A DNA stretch of 64,000 bases from Verticillium longisporum (taxonomy: Eukaryota; Ascomycota; Sordariomycetes; Glomerellales; Plectosphaerellaceae): NCBI GenBank assembly GCA_019188255.1, contig JAETXT010000016.1:1116001-1180000 (forward strand). The letters run 5' to 3'. Made by a program: the position numbers and the translations under genes. The notes below the pieces were generated by a model. That model made no database searches. It worked only from the letters and a program-made list of their open reading frames with translations, and was not told the DNA's origin. Below, one piece after another: positions 45,893 to 58,626 of the stretch. Each line of letters starts with the position of its first letter. The stretch's first letter is position 1.

Positions 45893-48800
45893 ATAGCTAA
45901 TAGAAGACTTAGCTATAGATATTTAATAAGCTATTATTAAAACTAAATTAAACGATACTATAAATAGAGCTTATATCTAAGCTATAAGAGTAACCCTATA
46001 AAGATAGAAGCTTATCCCTATATTAGAACGATATTATAGCTCTAGGGAAAAGGGGATCTTACCCCTTAAATAAAGGGTAAAATATATTTATATTATTATT
46101 AAGAAAAAAAGAAAAAAGCTCCTTTTCGATCTTAAAACTAAAAAGCCGAGATTAAGAAGTTAATAACGATTTACTAAGAGATTATTTAAATAGAGTCTAA
46201 GGACCTAAGAGAGTCTAGAATTATTATTCTAAATTAATATATTTTATATTCTATTATAAAGGAACTTATAAAGAATAAAATAATATTAAAGCTTATTTCT
46301 ACTTTAGAATTTAAGAACTTAATTAGAGGTTTATAAGCTATTAATCTAGGATACCTTTTCTAAAAGGAGAATATAAGCTAATAAATTAAAAGAAGAGTAG
46401 AATATAATTTAAATAAATAAAGTACCCTCTTCTTTAAAGGATAATTTATTATCCCTTTATAAAGGATTCTCTATAAAGAGCTATTAAAATAGTATTATAA
46501 TAATCTATAAATTAGATATATAGGGGCTAATAAGACCTTTAAACTATTTAAGAGAAAGTTCTATTAGGAGAATATATTAATAAATATATATTAATATATT
46601 ATTAAATACTTATTATATTAAGGGATATAAGCACTTTAATATAAGCTATATAAGAAACTATAATTATTATTACTCCTATTATATCCCTTCTAAGAGATCT
46701 CTTTAGACTTTATTATAGATCTAATATTAATAATAAAGGATAATAATCTAGAATATAATTCTATCCTTATTATTATAGATCGTTTTATAAAGGTTACTTA
46801 GTTCCTAGTAACTTATAAGATATTTATAGCTATAAGCTTAAGCGCTATTCTTTATAAAGAAATAGAATATCGGTTTAGGAGTCCGGAGCGTATTATAAAT
46901 AATAGGGATAAGCTCTTTATTAATTAATTCTAGGAGGAATTCTATTAAGAAAGAGTAATTAAATACTATCTATCTATAGCCTATTATTTATTTATAGATA
47001 GATAGATAGAGAGAATCTATTAGATATTAGAAAAATACCTTTACTATATTAATAACTAAGCGCTAAAAGAGTAGCTATATTAGTTAGAAGAAATAGAATT
47101 CTCTTATAATAATAGTATATATAATACTATTAATATTTTACTATTTAAGGCCCTATATAGGTATTACTTAAGGATAGTTAATTATATAGCTCTAAGAGAG
47201 GATATTAAGGTTAAGGGTATAAAGGAAAGAATTAAAAAGATTATAATTACTTATTAATTAATTAGCGAAAACTAATAATATATAATATATACTTAAGCTT
47301 TCTATTATAATAAGAGGTATATATTTAAGGTCTTTAAAGTTAAAGATATTATAAGCCTCTCTATTAAGAATTTCTACTTTAAATCGAATTAGAAGCTAGC
47401 GCTTAAGTATATCTAAATAAAGATTATAGAGAAAGTAAATAAATAGGCCTATTATATATCGCTCCTTAAGATATATATTAGGATATATAATATCTTCTTA
47501 GTATCCTCTTTAGAACTTTAATATAATTACTAAATAGATATTAAATAATTAGCCTATTTCCCTATATTAGAAAAAGAATAGGAAGAATAGGAATTCGAGG
47601 ATATTATAGCCTATAAAGAGGACTAAGGATAAAATTTCTATTTAGTAAAATAAATAGAGTAATTAATTAAATATAATACTTAAGAGCTAGAAAGCTATTT
47701 AGAAAACGTAGTTTAAACTTTAAAAAGGTACTAGAAATACTAAAGGTATAGATATAAATAATAAGATAATAGCTAAAGGTTATAAGAAAATAAATAATAG
47801 AGCTATATAAGAAAAGAAATAATAATATTAATATTAGATTTATAATAATAATATTAATTTATTAACCGATTATTATAATAGCATTTAATAATAGTCTATT
47901 ATTAGGATTAATACTATTTAAGGAAACCTACTATACTATTCCTAACCCTTATCTAATATAATAGGTAAAAGCTTATTAATAAATTCATCCTCCTCTTTAT
48001 TATTATTATTAGTAAAGCTATTAAGTACTTTACCCTAAAGCGATATTATTAATTAACCGCTTAGAATATAGCTATTATATATAGATCGATTAGCTAATCT
48101 AGTACTACGAAGAACCTTCTAAAATATCTAATACGCTTTCTTTACTAAAAGGGGGCTAGGGGTAGTTAAGGCTATAGGATACTTCGATAAAACTATTATA
48201 GGAATATAGATTACTTTAATTATAGGATATATCTTAGATAGTCTATTAAACTAGGTAATTAGATTAAAAGCTTTTATTAAGGGAATAAAGGGTAATAGTA
48301 TATTATAAGGATAATTATTAAGAGGAATATAATAATCGATAATTATTATAGGAGCTATAGCTTTATTTTTACTTTTATCCTTATTATAGGAAAATAGGAG
48401 ATTATTATTTAGAAGATAAGTAAGGATATTATTAATATTATCTTTAATATATTTAAAAGGATCGAGGTTATTTATTAGAAGAGTAAAGGAAATATTATAA
48501 GAAGCTAAATATTTAGAAAACGATAATATTAATAGATTAAATTCATTAATATCCTTATTATTATTATCGACCTCTAAGACCTCTAATATCTTAAGGGCTA
48601 TATTTATAACATAAAGCATTTCCTAAGCTTTAATAAGCTTAGCTTTAATAGTAATAAGCTATTTCTCTTTAATAGCCTTCTCTTTAATAGCCTTTATTAA
48701 TACTTTAATAATAATAATAGCTTTCTTCTTAATAATTACTTTAGCTTTCTTCTTCTTAATATTAGCCTTCTTCTTAATAATAATATCCTCTATAGTAATA

Positions 48801-50342
48801 ATAAGGTATTAAGAGGCGTAAAATAAGGGATAGCTAATAGGGCTATAATTAAAGTAATATATTCTTAAAAGGTAAGGATATATTAGAATATTACTATTTA
48901 GAGCCTCCTCTAGGAGGGGGAAAGGTTTATATTAAAAGGGATCTCATCTATATTATATAAAGTCTTACTCTCCTTATTATCTTCTTCGCCCTTTAAAGGC
49001 CGATTATATAATTTAATCTCCTAATTATATATAGTAAAGTTAAGAATATTAGCTTCCTTATAATAAATAATATATATAGATTAATATATAGTAATAGCCT
49101 CTTCTATAATATTAATAAATAAAGGCTTTATTTATAAAAATTAATTAATAAAGAATTATAGAAAGATTAATAAAAACTTATAGAATAATAAAGCTAGAGA
49201 AATAGAAGAATATAAATCGAAGAGGTCTTAATAAGGAGATATTACTCTAATTAGTAAAGAAGAATTTAAAAATGCTATCGTAATTTATAATATTATAATA
49301 TTAGCTATAATAAGAAGGGTTAGTACTTAAATAGAATATCTTCTTAAAGTATTTAATTAACTCTACTAGCTAAGTAAGGTAATAAATACGCTATTTTAGA
49401 TTATAGTTTATTAAATTAATTATATTACTTTCTATTATATCGATTATTATATAATACTAGATATACTAAGCTAAGCTATAGAGAGGCTTAAGAATCTTTT
49501 TATATTAATAAGTATTAAGGGAAGATTTTAATGAATTTATAGAGAGATAAGCTCCTTTATTATATTTATAGTAAATATATTTACTAGACGAATAACTAGC
49601 TATATATTCTATATTAAGCTAGGAGGCTAATTTACTAAAATAATATTCGTAAGGAAGGTACTAGAGCTCCAAGATAGCTAAGTAATTATCCGCTTCCTAA
49701 TTAGAATTAGGATTAAATAGATAAGTATTATTAAAATAAAGAATAATATCTAATATAATAGCGATAAGGATTTAAATATAAAAACGTAAAGGGATCTTAT
49801 AATATATAATCGTAATAGTAGAATCGTGAAATCGTTATATAATAATCGAAAACCTAGTAATATATAGCTATATAAAGAAGAAGAAAATTAAGCTTATGTA
49901 ATAAAGAGAAGCCTAAGAATTAATAAGGGAAATTATTTTATATTATTACTTATTCTTAATTATTATAATTATTATAATTATTATAATTATTATAATACTA
50001 TTTAATAATATATTTAAATTAAAGTATAATCCTATAAAGGAATTAGAATAAAGGAATACTATATATTAAAGTCCTATAAAGAGCTATTATTAGGAGATAT
50101 AATAATAAAGGTATTATAAGTTCTAGGGACTAGACCTCCTAGAGGGGGCAATATAAGGAGTTAGATAGTAGACGTCTAGTAGTGGATTATTATTAATAGA
50201 TTAGCGATAAGATTTAGTTTATAAATAGAGTTAAGGCTATATTTAATAGCCTCGATAAATTAAAGTTATAATATTAATATATTAATTAAAATCTAAACTA
50301 TTTACTTTCCCTAATTAAGGCCCTTAGCCTAATACCTTTATA
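45893..50342 (+). mobile_element. Gypsy copy E (RIP-degraded, 5'-truncated)
   Basis: Plus-oriented. It begins in the second half of pol, next to the end of minus-oriented copy D. Integrase core is near 46,690-46,800 and the chromodomain tail near 47,600-47,800. The opposite-strand region is 47,900-50,140, then purine tract 50,141-50,151 and 3' LTR 50,152-50,342. The LTR is 191 bp. The 5' LTR, gag and RT are missing. Confidence 0.78.
48000..49980 (-). pseudogene. Opposite-strand reading frame between pol and the 3' LTR (copy E, best preserved)
   Basis: Reading leftward from the LTR, the minus strand gives one frame interrupted mainly by TAA/TAG that RIP would make from CAA, CAG or TGG. Recognisable stretches are IILDIILYFNNTYLFNP near 49,750, EADNYLAILEL, a Tyr-rich middle, and a coiled coil rich in KKK/IIKKKA near 48,650-48,790. 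A still-open 122-codon part (48619-48251) has NNLDPFKYIKDNINNILTYL. The same order exists in copies A, B and D. Total length would be about 550-650 codons. I do not recognise the protein; it shows no RT, integrase or envelope-type membrane segment. Confidence 0.6.
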
Positions 50343-50700
50343 GCCTTTAAGCCCTTTAATAAAGGAAATATATAGCTAATTAAATAGTGCTTTTATAATA
50401 GCTAGATATAGGCTCCTAAAATATCTAAATCGCTAATTTATTAATTAAGGGTAGAGGAATAATTATTATTAGCCTTTTAATAGGAATAATAGGATTCAAC
50501 TATTTAAATAGGATTAATAGATCCTATTAAGCTAGTTTAGTAGATACTATATTCTAGAGATCTATATATCTAATTAATAGTTTATAATAACTTTATTCCT
50601 TTTATATTTCCTCTTCCCTATATTATATACTTTATTAATAAATTAATTAGCTTAATTTACTATTTTAGAGCTTCGACGATTAGTAAATCCCCCTTTTACT

Positions 50701-50740
50701 ATTCTCTTTCTCTCTCTCTATCTCTCTCTCTCTCTCTTAA
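50701..50740. repeat. CT-rich microsatellite
   Basis: TCTC repeats of ~40 bp lie immediately upstream of the ATG at 50,747. They may be the leader of the unclassified element, since pyrimidine-rich tracts often precede fungal start sites. Confidence 0.75.
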
Positions 50741-53308
50741 TAATGCCTCTTAAATATAAAGCCCCTATACCTATTACCCCTCCTACTAAGAGAGTAGCGA
50801 GGCGTAAGAACTTAGTTAGTATTAATCGTAAAAGCTATTAATCTAGGGTTTAAAGTATATCTATAGTAATATCTATAAAGTCCCCTATTTAGGATATTTA
50901 AAGTCTTATTTTATTAATAAATAAACTAAAGTTAGTATTAATAGTATATACTATAATCTAAAGCCTAAGGGCTCCCGATACTATAAATATACTTCTTAGC
51001 ATTCTTATAAATAAATATAAACTTCTATAATCTCTATTTTCTAATATCTATAGCTCTAACGATTATTATCTTAGCCCGATTAGCGCTTTTAAGCCTATTA
51101 TAAAGTTTTTAAAGGCCTAAGATAAGAAGAATAAGCTAATAAGCTTCTTTATTTAATATTTCCCTAATTATTTAATTATACGATCCGCTAATAAGGGATA
51201 TAAGATATAGAGAAATAGTATACTATTATTAAAAGTATATTATCGATTATTAAGGAGGAGGAGGCTAAAGGGGGTAATAATTTTAATAAAGACTTAGTCT
51301 TAATAATATAGAGTATAAAGTAGCTAAGCGTACTACTACTCTATAGCTCTTCGATTACCTATAATAGGACTCTCCTAAGCAATTAGGCTTAGAGTCCTCG
51401 GACTCTAAAGCTTAATCTATTCTTTAGAGCTATTATTTTACTATTTTATTACTCCTAAAGTACTTATTTTTAGGCTTTATTAATTATTATTTCTAATATT
51501 ATTTACTTTTACCTTTTAATTACTCTTTTCTTAACATTTAACTTATCCTTTAATTCTAATTATAATTTTATTAGAGCTTATTAGCGTTTTTAGTATTTAG
51601 TTTAGCGCTCCTTTAATTATTAAATCTACTAGGTTATCGCTTCTAGCAATCTAATAGATTTTATTAACTTTATATTCTTTATAGCTTTATTATAATACTA
51701 TAAGATCTATTATTAAGCGTTTCTCTACTATTATACTTAATTAAACTAGGTATTAGTAGAGTAAGTAGCTATTAATATAGATAACTATCTATAGGAGTAA
51801 TAGTTCTAAGCATTTATAGATCTCTTAAAGTATCTATTTAAGGATATAAATTATATCGAAGCTATTAATTATATTATAGATTTTACTAGCTAGAACTAAC
51901 TATATAACCTATTTATATTTAATAGATTATTAATAGAGGATATTACTATATACTATAAAGGCATTCTCCTAATTACTAGATCGTTTATTACCTAGGAGGA
52001 TAATAAATCTAATCTATAAATTAAAGTCTTTATTATTAATAAAGGAGCTATTGATAAATATATAAAGCTAGGCTATTAAGGGATCTAAGTATATATAATT
52101 TAGGCTACGGCCTATATTAGCGATCTACTATTATATATATTTATTAAGCTATTTAAAGTCGTCCTCCTATAGGTCTTTAGCTTAGGCTATAATAGAGAAA
52201 TCGAAGGCTACTTCTAGTTAATAGGTCGAAGTAATATAGGTATTATAAGCTCTCTAAGCGATATATTACTATTCTAAGCTTACTATCCCTAATATTACTA
52301 GCTCTAAGCGATTATTTTAACCTTTCTATTATATTATAAGATTATCGGCTCTAATTTTAATAATATAGCTATTAAAGATACTTTTAGAACCTATATTAAG
52401 AATAGAAGTAGGCTTTACCTAGAAGCTAGCGCTATCGAGCTCTATTTATTCCTTTTATATAAATATAGCCTCTCTAAGGTTAGGGGTATCGTTAATCTAT
52501 ATCCTAATTAGTCTAAAGCTCTCTCTAGCTCTAATTAGAAGTAAATATAGATTATAGCTTATTAGAATAGTATTTAGGCGCTCTCTATAATAGTATTAAT
52601 AGATTATAAACTAATAGAGACCCGATTCTATAATACTATAGAGTGGTTTTATAATATATAAGACGATCCCTTCTAAGTATCTATATTATAGCTCTTTAGG
52701 AATATATAAGAGAACGTTATATAGTAGATTAATAGTATTCTAGATATAAGCTTAATTAATATTATAGAGTATTAATTAATAGCTATATTACTATAGCATT
52801 AGGGTAATTGCTAGGATTAGCTATTAGCTTTAGTATATAATTATAAGCAATTATATTAATAGTATTATCTTCTCCTAGTTACTATATCCTTAAACTACTA
52901 GTCTTAACTTCTTATATAGGGCTTAAGGGAGACCTTTTACTTCTCTTATAAGCTAATATCTAAAGTCTTAATACTTAGGAACTTAGATCTCCTAACTAGT
53001 ATAATTACTCTAGCTACTAGGAGTAAGTCGATTTCCTCCTAGTTAGACTATTTAAATAGCTTCCTAGGAGTTATTATTCTACCTTTATTATTAGGACTTT
53101 ATATTAGGGGTATATTAGTATTAGTATAAATAGTTATCTATCTAGTACTATTAGTATCTAGGCGGATACCTATATATTAGGAGTAGAGTGCCCTAGCCCT
53201 AGGACTCTAGCGGAGTCTAAGTCCGCGAAGAGTCCAGGGGTAGAGCGGCCTCTATAAGTGCCCCTAATACTGCCGCCTCCTCGAGGCACTATATCTATAT
53301 AATAGAAT

Positions 53309-53450
53309 ATAATCCTTAATCGCTAATTATATAGTATAAACTCTAATATCCTAATTATATAGTTATCTACTATTTATATTATTATATAATAAACTATAGT
53401 CCTTAATTTACTAATTATATAGTATAAACTCCTAATATCCTAATTAATCT
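53309..53450. repeat. Imperfect direct repeat
   Basis: A ~50-bp unit (AATCCTTAATCGCTAATTATATAGTATAAACTC and following) occurs at about 53,309 and again at about 53,398, separated by ~40 bp. Confidence 0.6.
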
Positions 53451-53726
53451 ATTATTTATATAGTCTCGTTATTTATACTCTTATTCCCTCTATAGCCGAG
53501 GCTACTCTAGTCTTAGAGCCTATTCCGTTAGCGCCTCTTTATTAGTAGGTTAGAGTCTTATCCTAGTCGCCTCTTACTTACTAAGTATAGGGATTCCTCC
53601 TAGAGCTTATCTTCGCTAAGTATATCTAGTTCTATAAGCGGAATCAGCAAGCTTAGGGATAAGCTTATAGCGCTTATAGTCTTAGTTTTAGTAGACGACC
53701 TACTACTTAGCGATTATTATAGTAAT

Positions 53727-53802
53727 AATTTAGCTAGAGTCTATAATAACGACTTAGCTAGAGTCTATTATAATAACTTAACTAGAGTCTATTAGAATAG
53801 GG
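53727..53802 (+). repeat. Three ~27-bp tandem repeats in a decayed frame
   Basis: The unit AATAATTTAGCTAGAGTCTAT is repeated three times with small changes and reads N-x-L-A/T-R-V-Y in frame, directly before an RGRSSTPP segment. This suggests a repetitive nucleic-acid-binding tail of the lost protein. Confidence 0.65.
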
Positions 53803-53945
53803 GTCGTAGTAGTACGCCTCCTAGAGATAATTAGTATAAATATAGTATAATTAAGTATATTAATAGGAATCCCTTTATTAATATATACTATATAGTCCTA
53901 GATTATAAATCTAATTCTATAATAGAGGAGGTTCTAGCTAGTAAT

Positions 53946-54136
53946 TATAAAGGTATTAAGCTAAGGGCCTTAATTAGGGAAAGTAGATAGTTCGGATTTC
54001 AATTAATATACTAGTATTATAACTTCAACTTATTAAGGCTATCGAGGGCAGCCTCGACTCTACTTATAAACTAGATCTTATTACTAATCTATTAGTAATA
54101 ATATACTATTAGACGTCTAATATCTAACTCCTTATA
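53946..54136 (-). repeat. Solo LTR of the main gypsy family
   Basis: A 191-bp LTR in reverse orientation with no adjoining internal sequence. It is flanked by GTAAT (53,941-53,945) and ATAAT (54,137-54,141), a 5-bp duplication with one G-to-A change consistent with RIP. It marks LTR-LTR recombination after insertion into the unclassified element. Confidence 0.75.
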
Positions 54137-55979
54137 ATAATAATAATATTAATAGTCTATATTCTATTATTAATATTATTATACTAAGTAATTATATCCT
54201 ATTATTTATTCTATTAATTATATCCTTAAGAGCTTTAATTCTATTATAAATAGCCTTAATTAGATTATATAAATTATATTAAATAGTATTATTCCGGAAT
54301 TAGAGAATCTTAGCTAATATCTAATCGATTTATATTAGGATTATATTCTATAAGCTAATAAGGTTAATCTACTTTCGAGAGATATCGAGTAAGATTACTA
54401 TAATTACTTCGTTAGCTTTATTAGGCTTAGAGTCTATATATTCCAAAGTATAATTATCCCCTTAAGTATTTAGCTAAGTAGATTCTACTATAAAGGAGAA
54501 TATTCTATTAATTATTCTAGAGACTATTATCTACTAGCTTTTAGGGATATTCTCTTATATTCTAGGATATTATTATCTATTAAGGGTATCTAGGTCTTTA
54601 TTATTAAGTTATTCTCGCTTAATTTAGTATATATAGATTATAGGACCGTAGATAATACTATTATAGGAAAGGGAAGTAATATATCGTCCTATTCTAATTA
54701 ATAATAAGCTCCGCTATACTTCTATTAATAGATAATTAATATAAATTTACCTTTCTCTATTAAATTAATAGCTATAAATAAATTCGTAAAATAAAGGCTA
54801 CTATCCTCCTAAATACTATTTAAGAAAAATACCTATTTATAATAGATATTAATAAATTTATTAAATTCGAGAAAAGTCTAAATAGAAGCTTTAACTTTAA
54901 GAATAATATAATAAACGGCCTAAAGCTATATTATCTATTCTATTCTATATTATTTATCGAGAAATAATTACTCTCCTATCTCTATTTAATAATATAGATT
55001 ATAGATAGTATTTCTAATTATACTATAAAGGAGTAAATAGCCTATTATTAAATAAGAGAGGACCTATCTAACCGATCGAGCCTAGAATTAAGTACCTCCT
55101 AAGTTAATAGAATATAAGCGGATATACTCAGCTAGGTAGAGGATATATTTACCTCCTAAGTATTAGTCTTTAAAGAGTAGGGTCTATTAAAACCTAAGCT
55201 AGATACTATACTTATATCTACTAGAATTAGTCTAGAATATATTATATTCCTTATTAGGAATAAAATTAATAAATAAATTTATTATTATATAATATAATAG
55301 GGGTATAATACTTTATTCTTTATTATAAATCTATAAGAAAATAGAATAATTATTAATATATTTCTTTCCTAGAATAGCTTAGATCTACTTAATTACTCTA
55401 TTAATCTAATTTCCTATATTATATTTATATTATTATAATTCTAATTAGACTTTTAGTTGGCTATCGTCTCCTAGGAATAGAGTATTAGGATATTAGGGTT
55501 TAAGGGATATAGGGTTTCCTATATCGGAGTCTATAGTATTAAAAACCTATAGTTCCTCTAATAGACTTATAAGACCTTTAATCTTAGCTTTACTTTTCTT
55601 TATTCTAAGTATAGGAATCTCCTCTATATTAGTATTATTATTAATCTAGGCATTATTATTAGTCTAGCTAGTATTCTTAGTAATTATATTCTAAATAAAA
55701 AGGTCTATAATATTATCGATAGTCTAGATACCTAAGTCTATAGTATTATCGTTATTATTATCGATATTACTTATTATAGCTTATATTCGCTAGAGGTACG
55801 TAGTAATGGCTTCTACTTTAATAGTATTACTTCTAGTATATTACTATATTAGTAGAACGTATTCTCTTATCTCTTTAGCATTAAGCGTTAGCTTCGCTAA
55901 TAAATAGGGTCCCTATATAGTTAGATATAGCGCTATATAGTTACTAAGTAGTAATCGGTAGGAATAGTATAGGATATAG

Positions 55980-56080
55980 ATAAATATAGTAAAGACGAGA
56001 ATAATAGCGAAGGTAAATATAATAAAGACGAGAATAGTAGCGAAGATAAATATAATAAAGACGCTATTAAGGATAGTAAT
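55980..56080 (+). repeat. Three ~36-bp tandem repeats
   Basis: Units of the form AAATATAATAAAGACGAGAATAGTAGCG recur three times, reading an acidic repeat K-Y-x-K-D-E-N-x-S-E in the plus-strand frame. Confidence 0.65.
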
Positions 56081-56229
56081 AATCGAGAGATAAAAGTAAT
56101 AATAGTAGGAGGTAAAGTTATATAGAATATTAAGGGGTAGATAATATAATCTATATTAATATTACGTTCCTTCTATTTACTATTTACTCGCTATTTCTAT
56201 TAAAACTATTACTTAGTCTTTATAACTAG

Positions 56230-57272
56230 ATTCTAATTTCGATATTAATTAGCGGAATCCGATTAACGATTATCGTTTTTAGTTCTTAGTAATTAAGCTA
56301 TTAAATCTCTATAGTCTATATTAAGTATTTAATCTTATATTTATATATTAAGTCGTTTACTATATAAAGTATATCTACTTAATATATCTATTTATTATAT
56401 TTATATCCTTAATTCTTCTATTTTATAAAGTATTATAGCTATAATCGGCTAGATAGTTATCTTATATAGCGATCTAGTAATCTCTTAACTTTATATTAGT
56501 CCCTATCCTCTTCTAATATTATAGGTTTAGTCGTAGACGATTAATATATTTATAGATTATTATCTAGCGGATATAGAATAAACTACTTTATAAATATTAT
56601 ATTATATACTCTCTATTTTGCAGGGAACTATAGTTTATATACTAGAGAGCCTCTTTTTCTAGAATAGTAAAGGGTCCTATTTATTATTAATTCTATTTCC
56701 TTAATAGTCTACTAGGAAGCTTATATCCCTCGTTTAATTTAAGAAATACTCTATTATTAACTTTAAAGTATATTAGTTAGTATTTCTTATTATAGGCCTT
56801 CTTAGCTTTAGCCTATATATAAGCTATTGACGCTTATACCTCCTATTAATAGAGCTTTCTTATAGTTTTAATAGTCTCCCTATTCTATATTCTATTTATT
56901 AGCTAGTCTACGGCTATTATAGGCTTAAATCCTAGGAATAGCTTATTTAGAGCGTAATTAATAGTATATTATTTAGTATTATTAAGAGTAAACTAAAGCG
57001 GAATTAAGATATCTAGCTAGAGTATATTAGATAATAATATATAATATCTTAAAGCGATTTCTATTATCTAGTTCTTCTATTTAGACGATCTATTAATCTA
57101 TAGATACTATATAATCGAGAATAATAGATCGACTTTAAATGCCTTAAATACGTTCTTCTAGAATAAGCCTATAAACTTTAGGTCTCTATTAGAGATAATT
57201 ATTAATAATAAACCCTAATCTATAGAGAGAAGACCTCTAATAAAGAGGATAGCTTAGTTTTTAATATTATAT
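56230..57272 (-). pseudogene. Second gypsy family: integrase-chromodomain remnant
   Basis: The minus strand reads as a Ty3/gypsy integrase C-terminal half. It includes DRDPKFIGLFWKNVFKAF near 57,170, an LDILIPLQFTLNNTKQ stretch near 56,970, and KAYNKKYQLIYFKVNNRVFL near 56,780. A chromodomain-like segment then lies at 56,300-56,480. The sequence differs clearly from the main family's integrase. It is cut off at 57,272 by the LTR of copy F. RIP stops are present but fewer conserved codons are lost than in copy B. Confidence 0.75.
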
Positions 57273-58626
57273 TATAAGGAGTTAGACGTTAGACGTCTAG
57301 TAGCGGATTATCGCTAATAGATTAGCGATAAGATCTAGTTTATAAATAGAGTCGAGGCTATACTCGATAGCCTCGATAAGTTAAAGTTATAATACTAATA
57401 TACTAATTAAAATCCGAACTATCTACTTTCCCTAATTAAGGCCCTTAGCTTAATACCTTTATATTCTTTAATTTCTATAACCTATAATTAGGTTAAGCTA
57501 AGTAATAGATTAAACTAAGTATATTAGGATTTAGAAGTAAACTATTTATTATAGTAATTAATAATTAGATAATAAGCTAATAAGGACGTTATTAGAATCG
57601 TTAAGAGATAATTATAATAGAAAGACTATATTTAAATTAGGATCCTTTTCACTAAATTATTATTAAACTATTAAAGAGCCTTCTTAATAAATAGAACCTT
57701 AATTATAAATATTTTAAGCCTTAGTCGAGGAACTCTAAGAATAAAGGCTAGAAAATCGATTCCTAATTTAATATTTTATTAAATAGATTCTAATTATAAA
57801 GAATTATAATAAGCTTCTTATTTATAATTATAAGATATTTAAGGAAGATACTATAATTACTTAAATTAACGATTAGCTTATTACTATTAAAGCTAGAAAT
57901 GCTTTCTAGTTTAATATAAATATAGCTTAAATTAATAAATAATTAATAATTAAATTTATTTATATTCTTTAAATAATATAGTAAAATTATATATAAAACT
58001 TAAAAGTAATTTATTAAGAGGACTTTAATATTAATAATATAAATATTTATAAAAAGGACTTTTAAAACTTTATTAAATAAGAATATTTCTTAAAGGACCT
58101 ATAAAATCTAATTTATTAAGAATAACTATATTTATTATATTTTAAAAGTAATAGAAATATCTCCCTTTTAATATTCTTTAATCGTTAGGAAAGTATTTAT
58201 TAATTATTTAGCGAAAATATAGATTATAATAAAGAATATATTCTTAGATATTTCTAATAGCTCCTTTACTTTATATAAGATAAATTAATAGAGTATTATA
58301 TTCCTATTAAGGATATTAGAATAATTATATAAAGCTTAGAGAATATAGGATATTAATTAATTATAGAATAAATAATAAAAGAATAGGAAATAAATATACT
58401 CTTAATTGAACTAGAGCGAATAATATAATATAGTACCTATATATAGGGGGCTTAAGAGAAAAGCCCTATAGGATTAATCGCTAGCGAAACGAGGACGACA
58501 TTTATACTATAATAGAGGGACTACTCTTTATTAAGCGAGGAACCTAAACCTATACCTTATAAGAACTCTATCTAGAGGCTAAGGGGCTACTTTTATAATA
58601 TCTATAAATATATACTTCTATTATAA
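57273..58626 (+). mobile_element. Gypsy copy F, 5' portion
   Basis: 5' LTR 57,273-57,463 (191 bp), then the gag-region start (TTCTTTAATTTCTATAACC onward), interrupted at 58,626 by the LTR of copy G. Copies B and G run through this point. The remainder is expected beyond the right edge, after copy G. Confidence 0.75.

Larger units (their letters stand above)
50343..56200 (+). mobile_element. Unclassified RIP-degraded repeat with plus-strand coding traces
   Basis: This tract has no match to the main gypsy family except one solo LTR. A decayed frame starts near 50,747 (MPLKYKAPIPITPPTKRVAR, basic and Pro-rich, gag-like) after a CT microsatellite. Continuous plus-strand codon traces run through 51,800-53,900 and, after the solo LTR, 54,200-56,100. 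The first ends in a repeated NNxARVY motif followed by an RGR segment; the second ends in an acidic repeat (KDENNSEGKYNKDENSSEDK). RIP stops fill both. No RT, integrase, transposase or recombinase motif is recognisable, so class is left open. Confidence 0.4.

Noticed and set aside
55800..55960. hAT transposase C-terminal dimerisation region
   Set aside because: A short ERxFS-like resemblance was not supported by the surrounding residues.
50343..56200. Starship-type captain (tyrosine recombinase)
   Set aside because: No R-H-R-Y pattern or typical DUF3435 motifs could be seen in the decayed frames.
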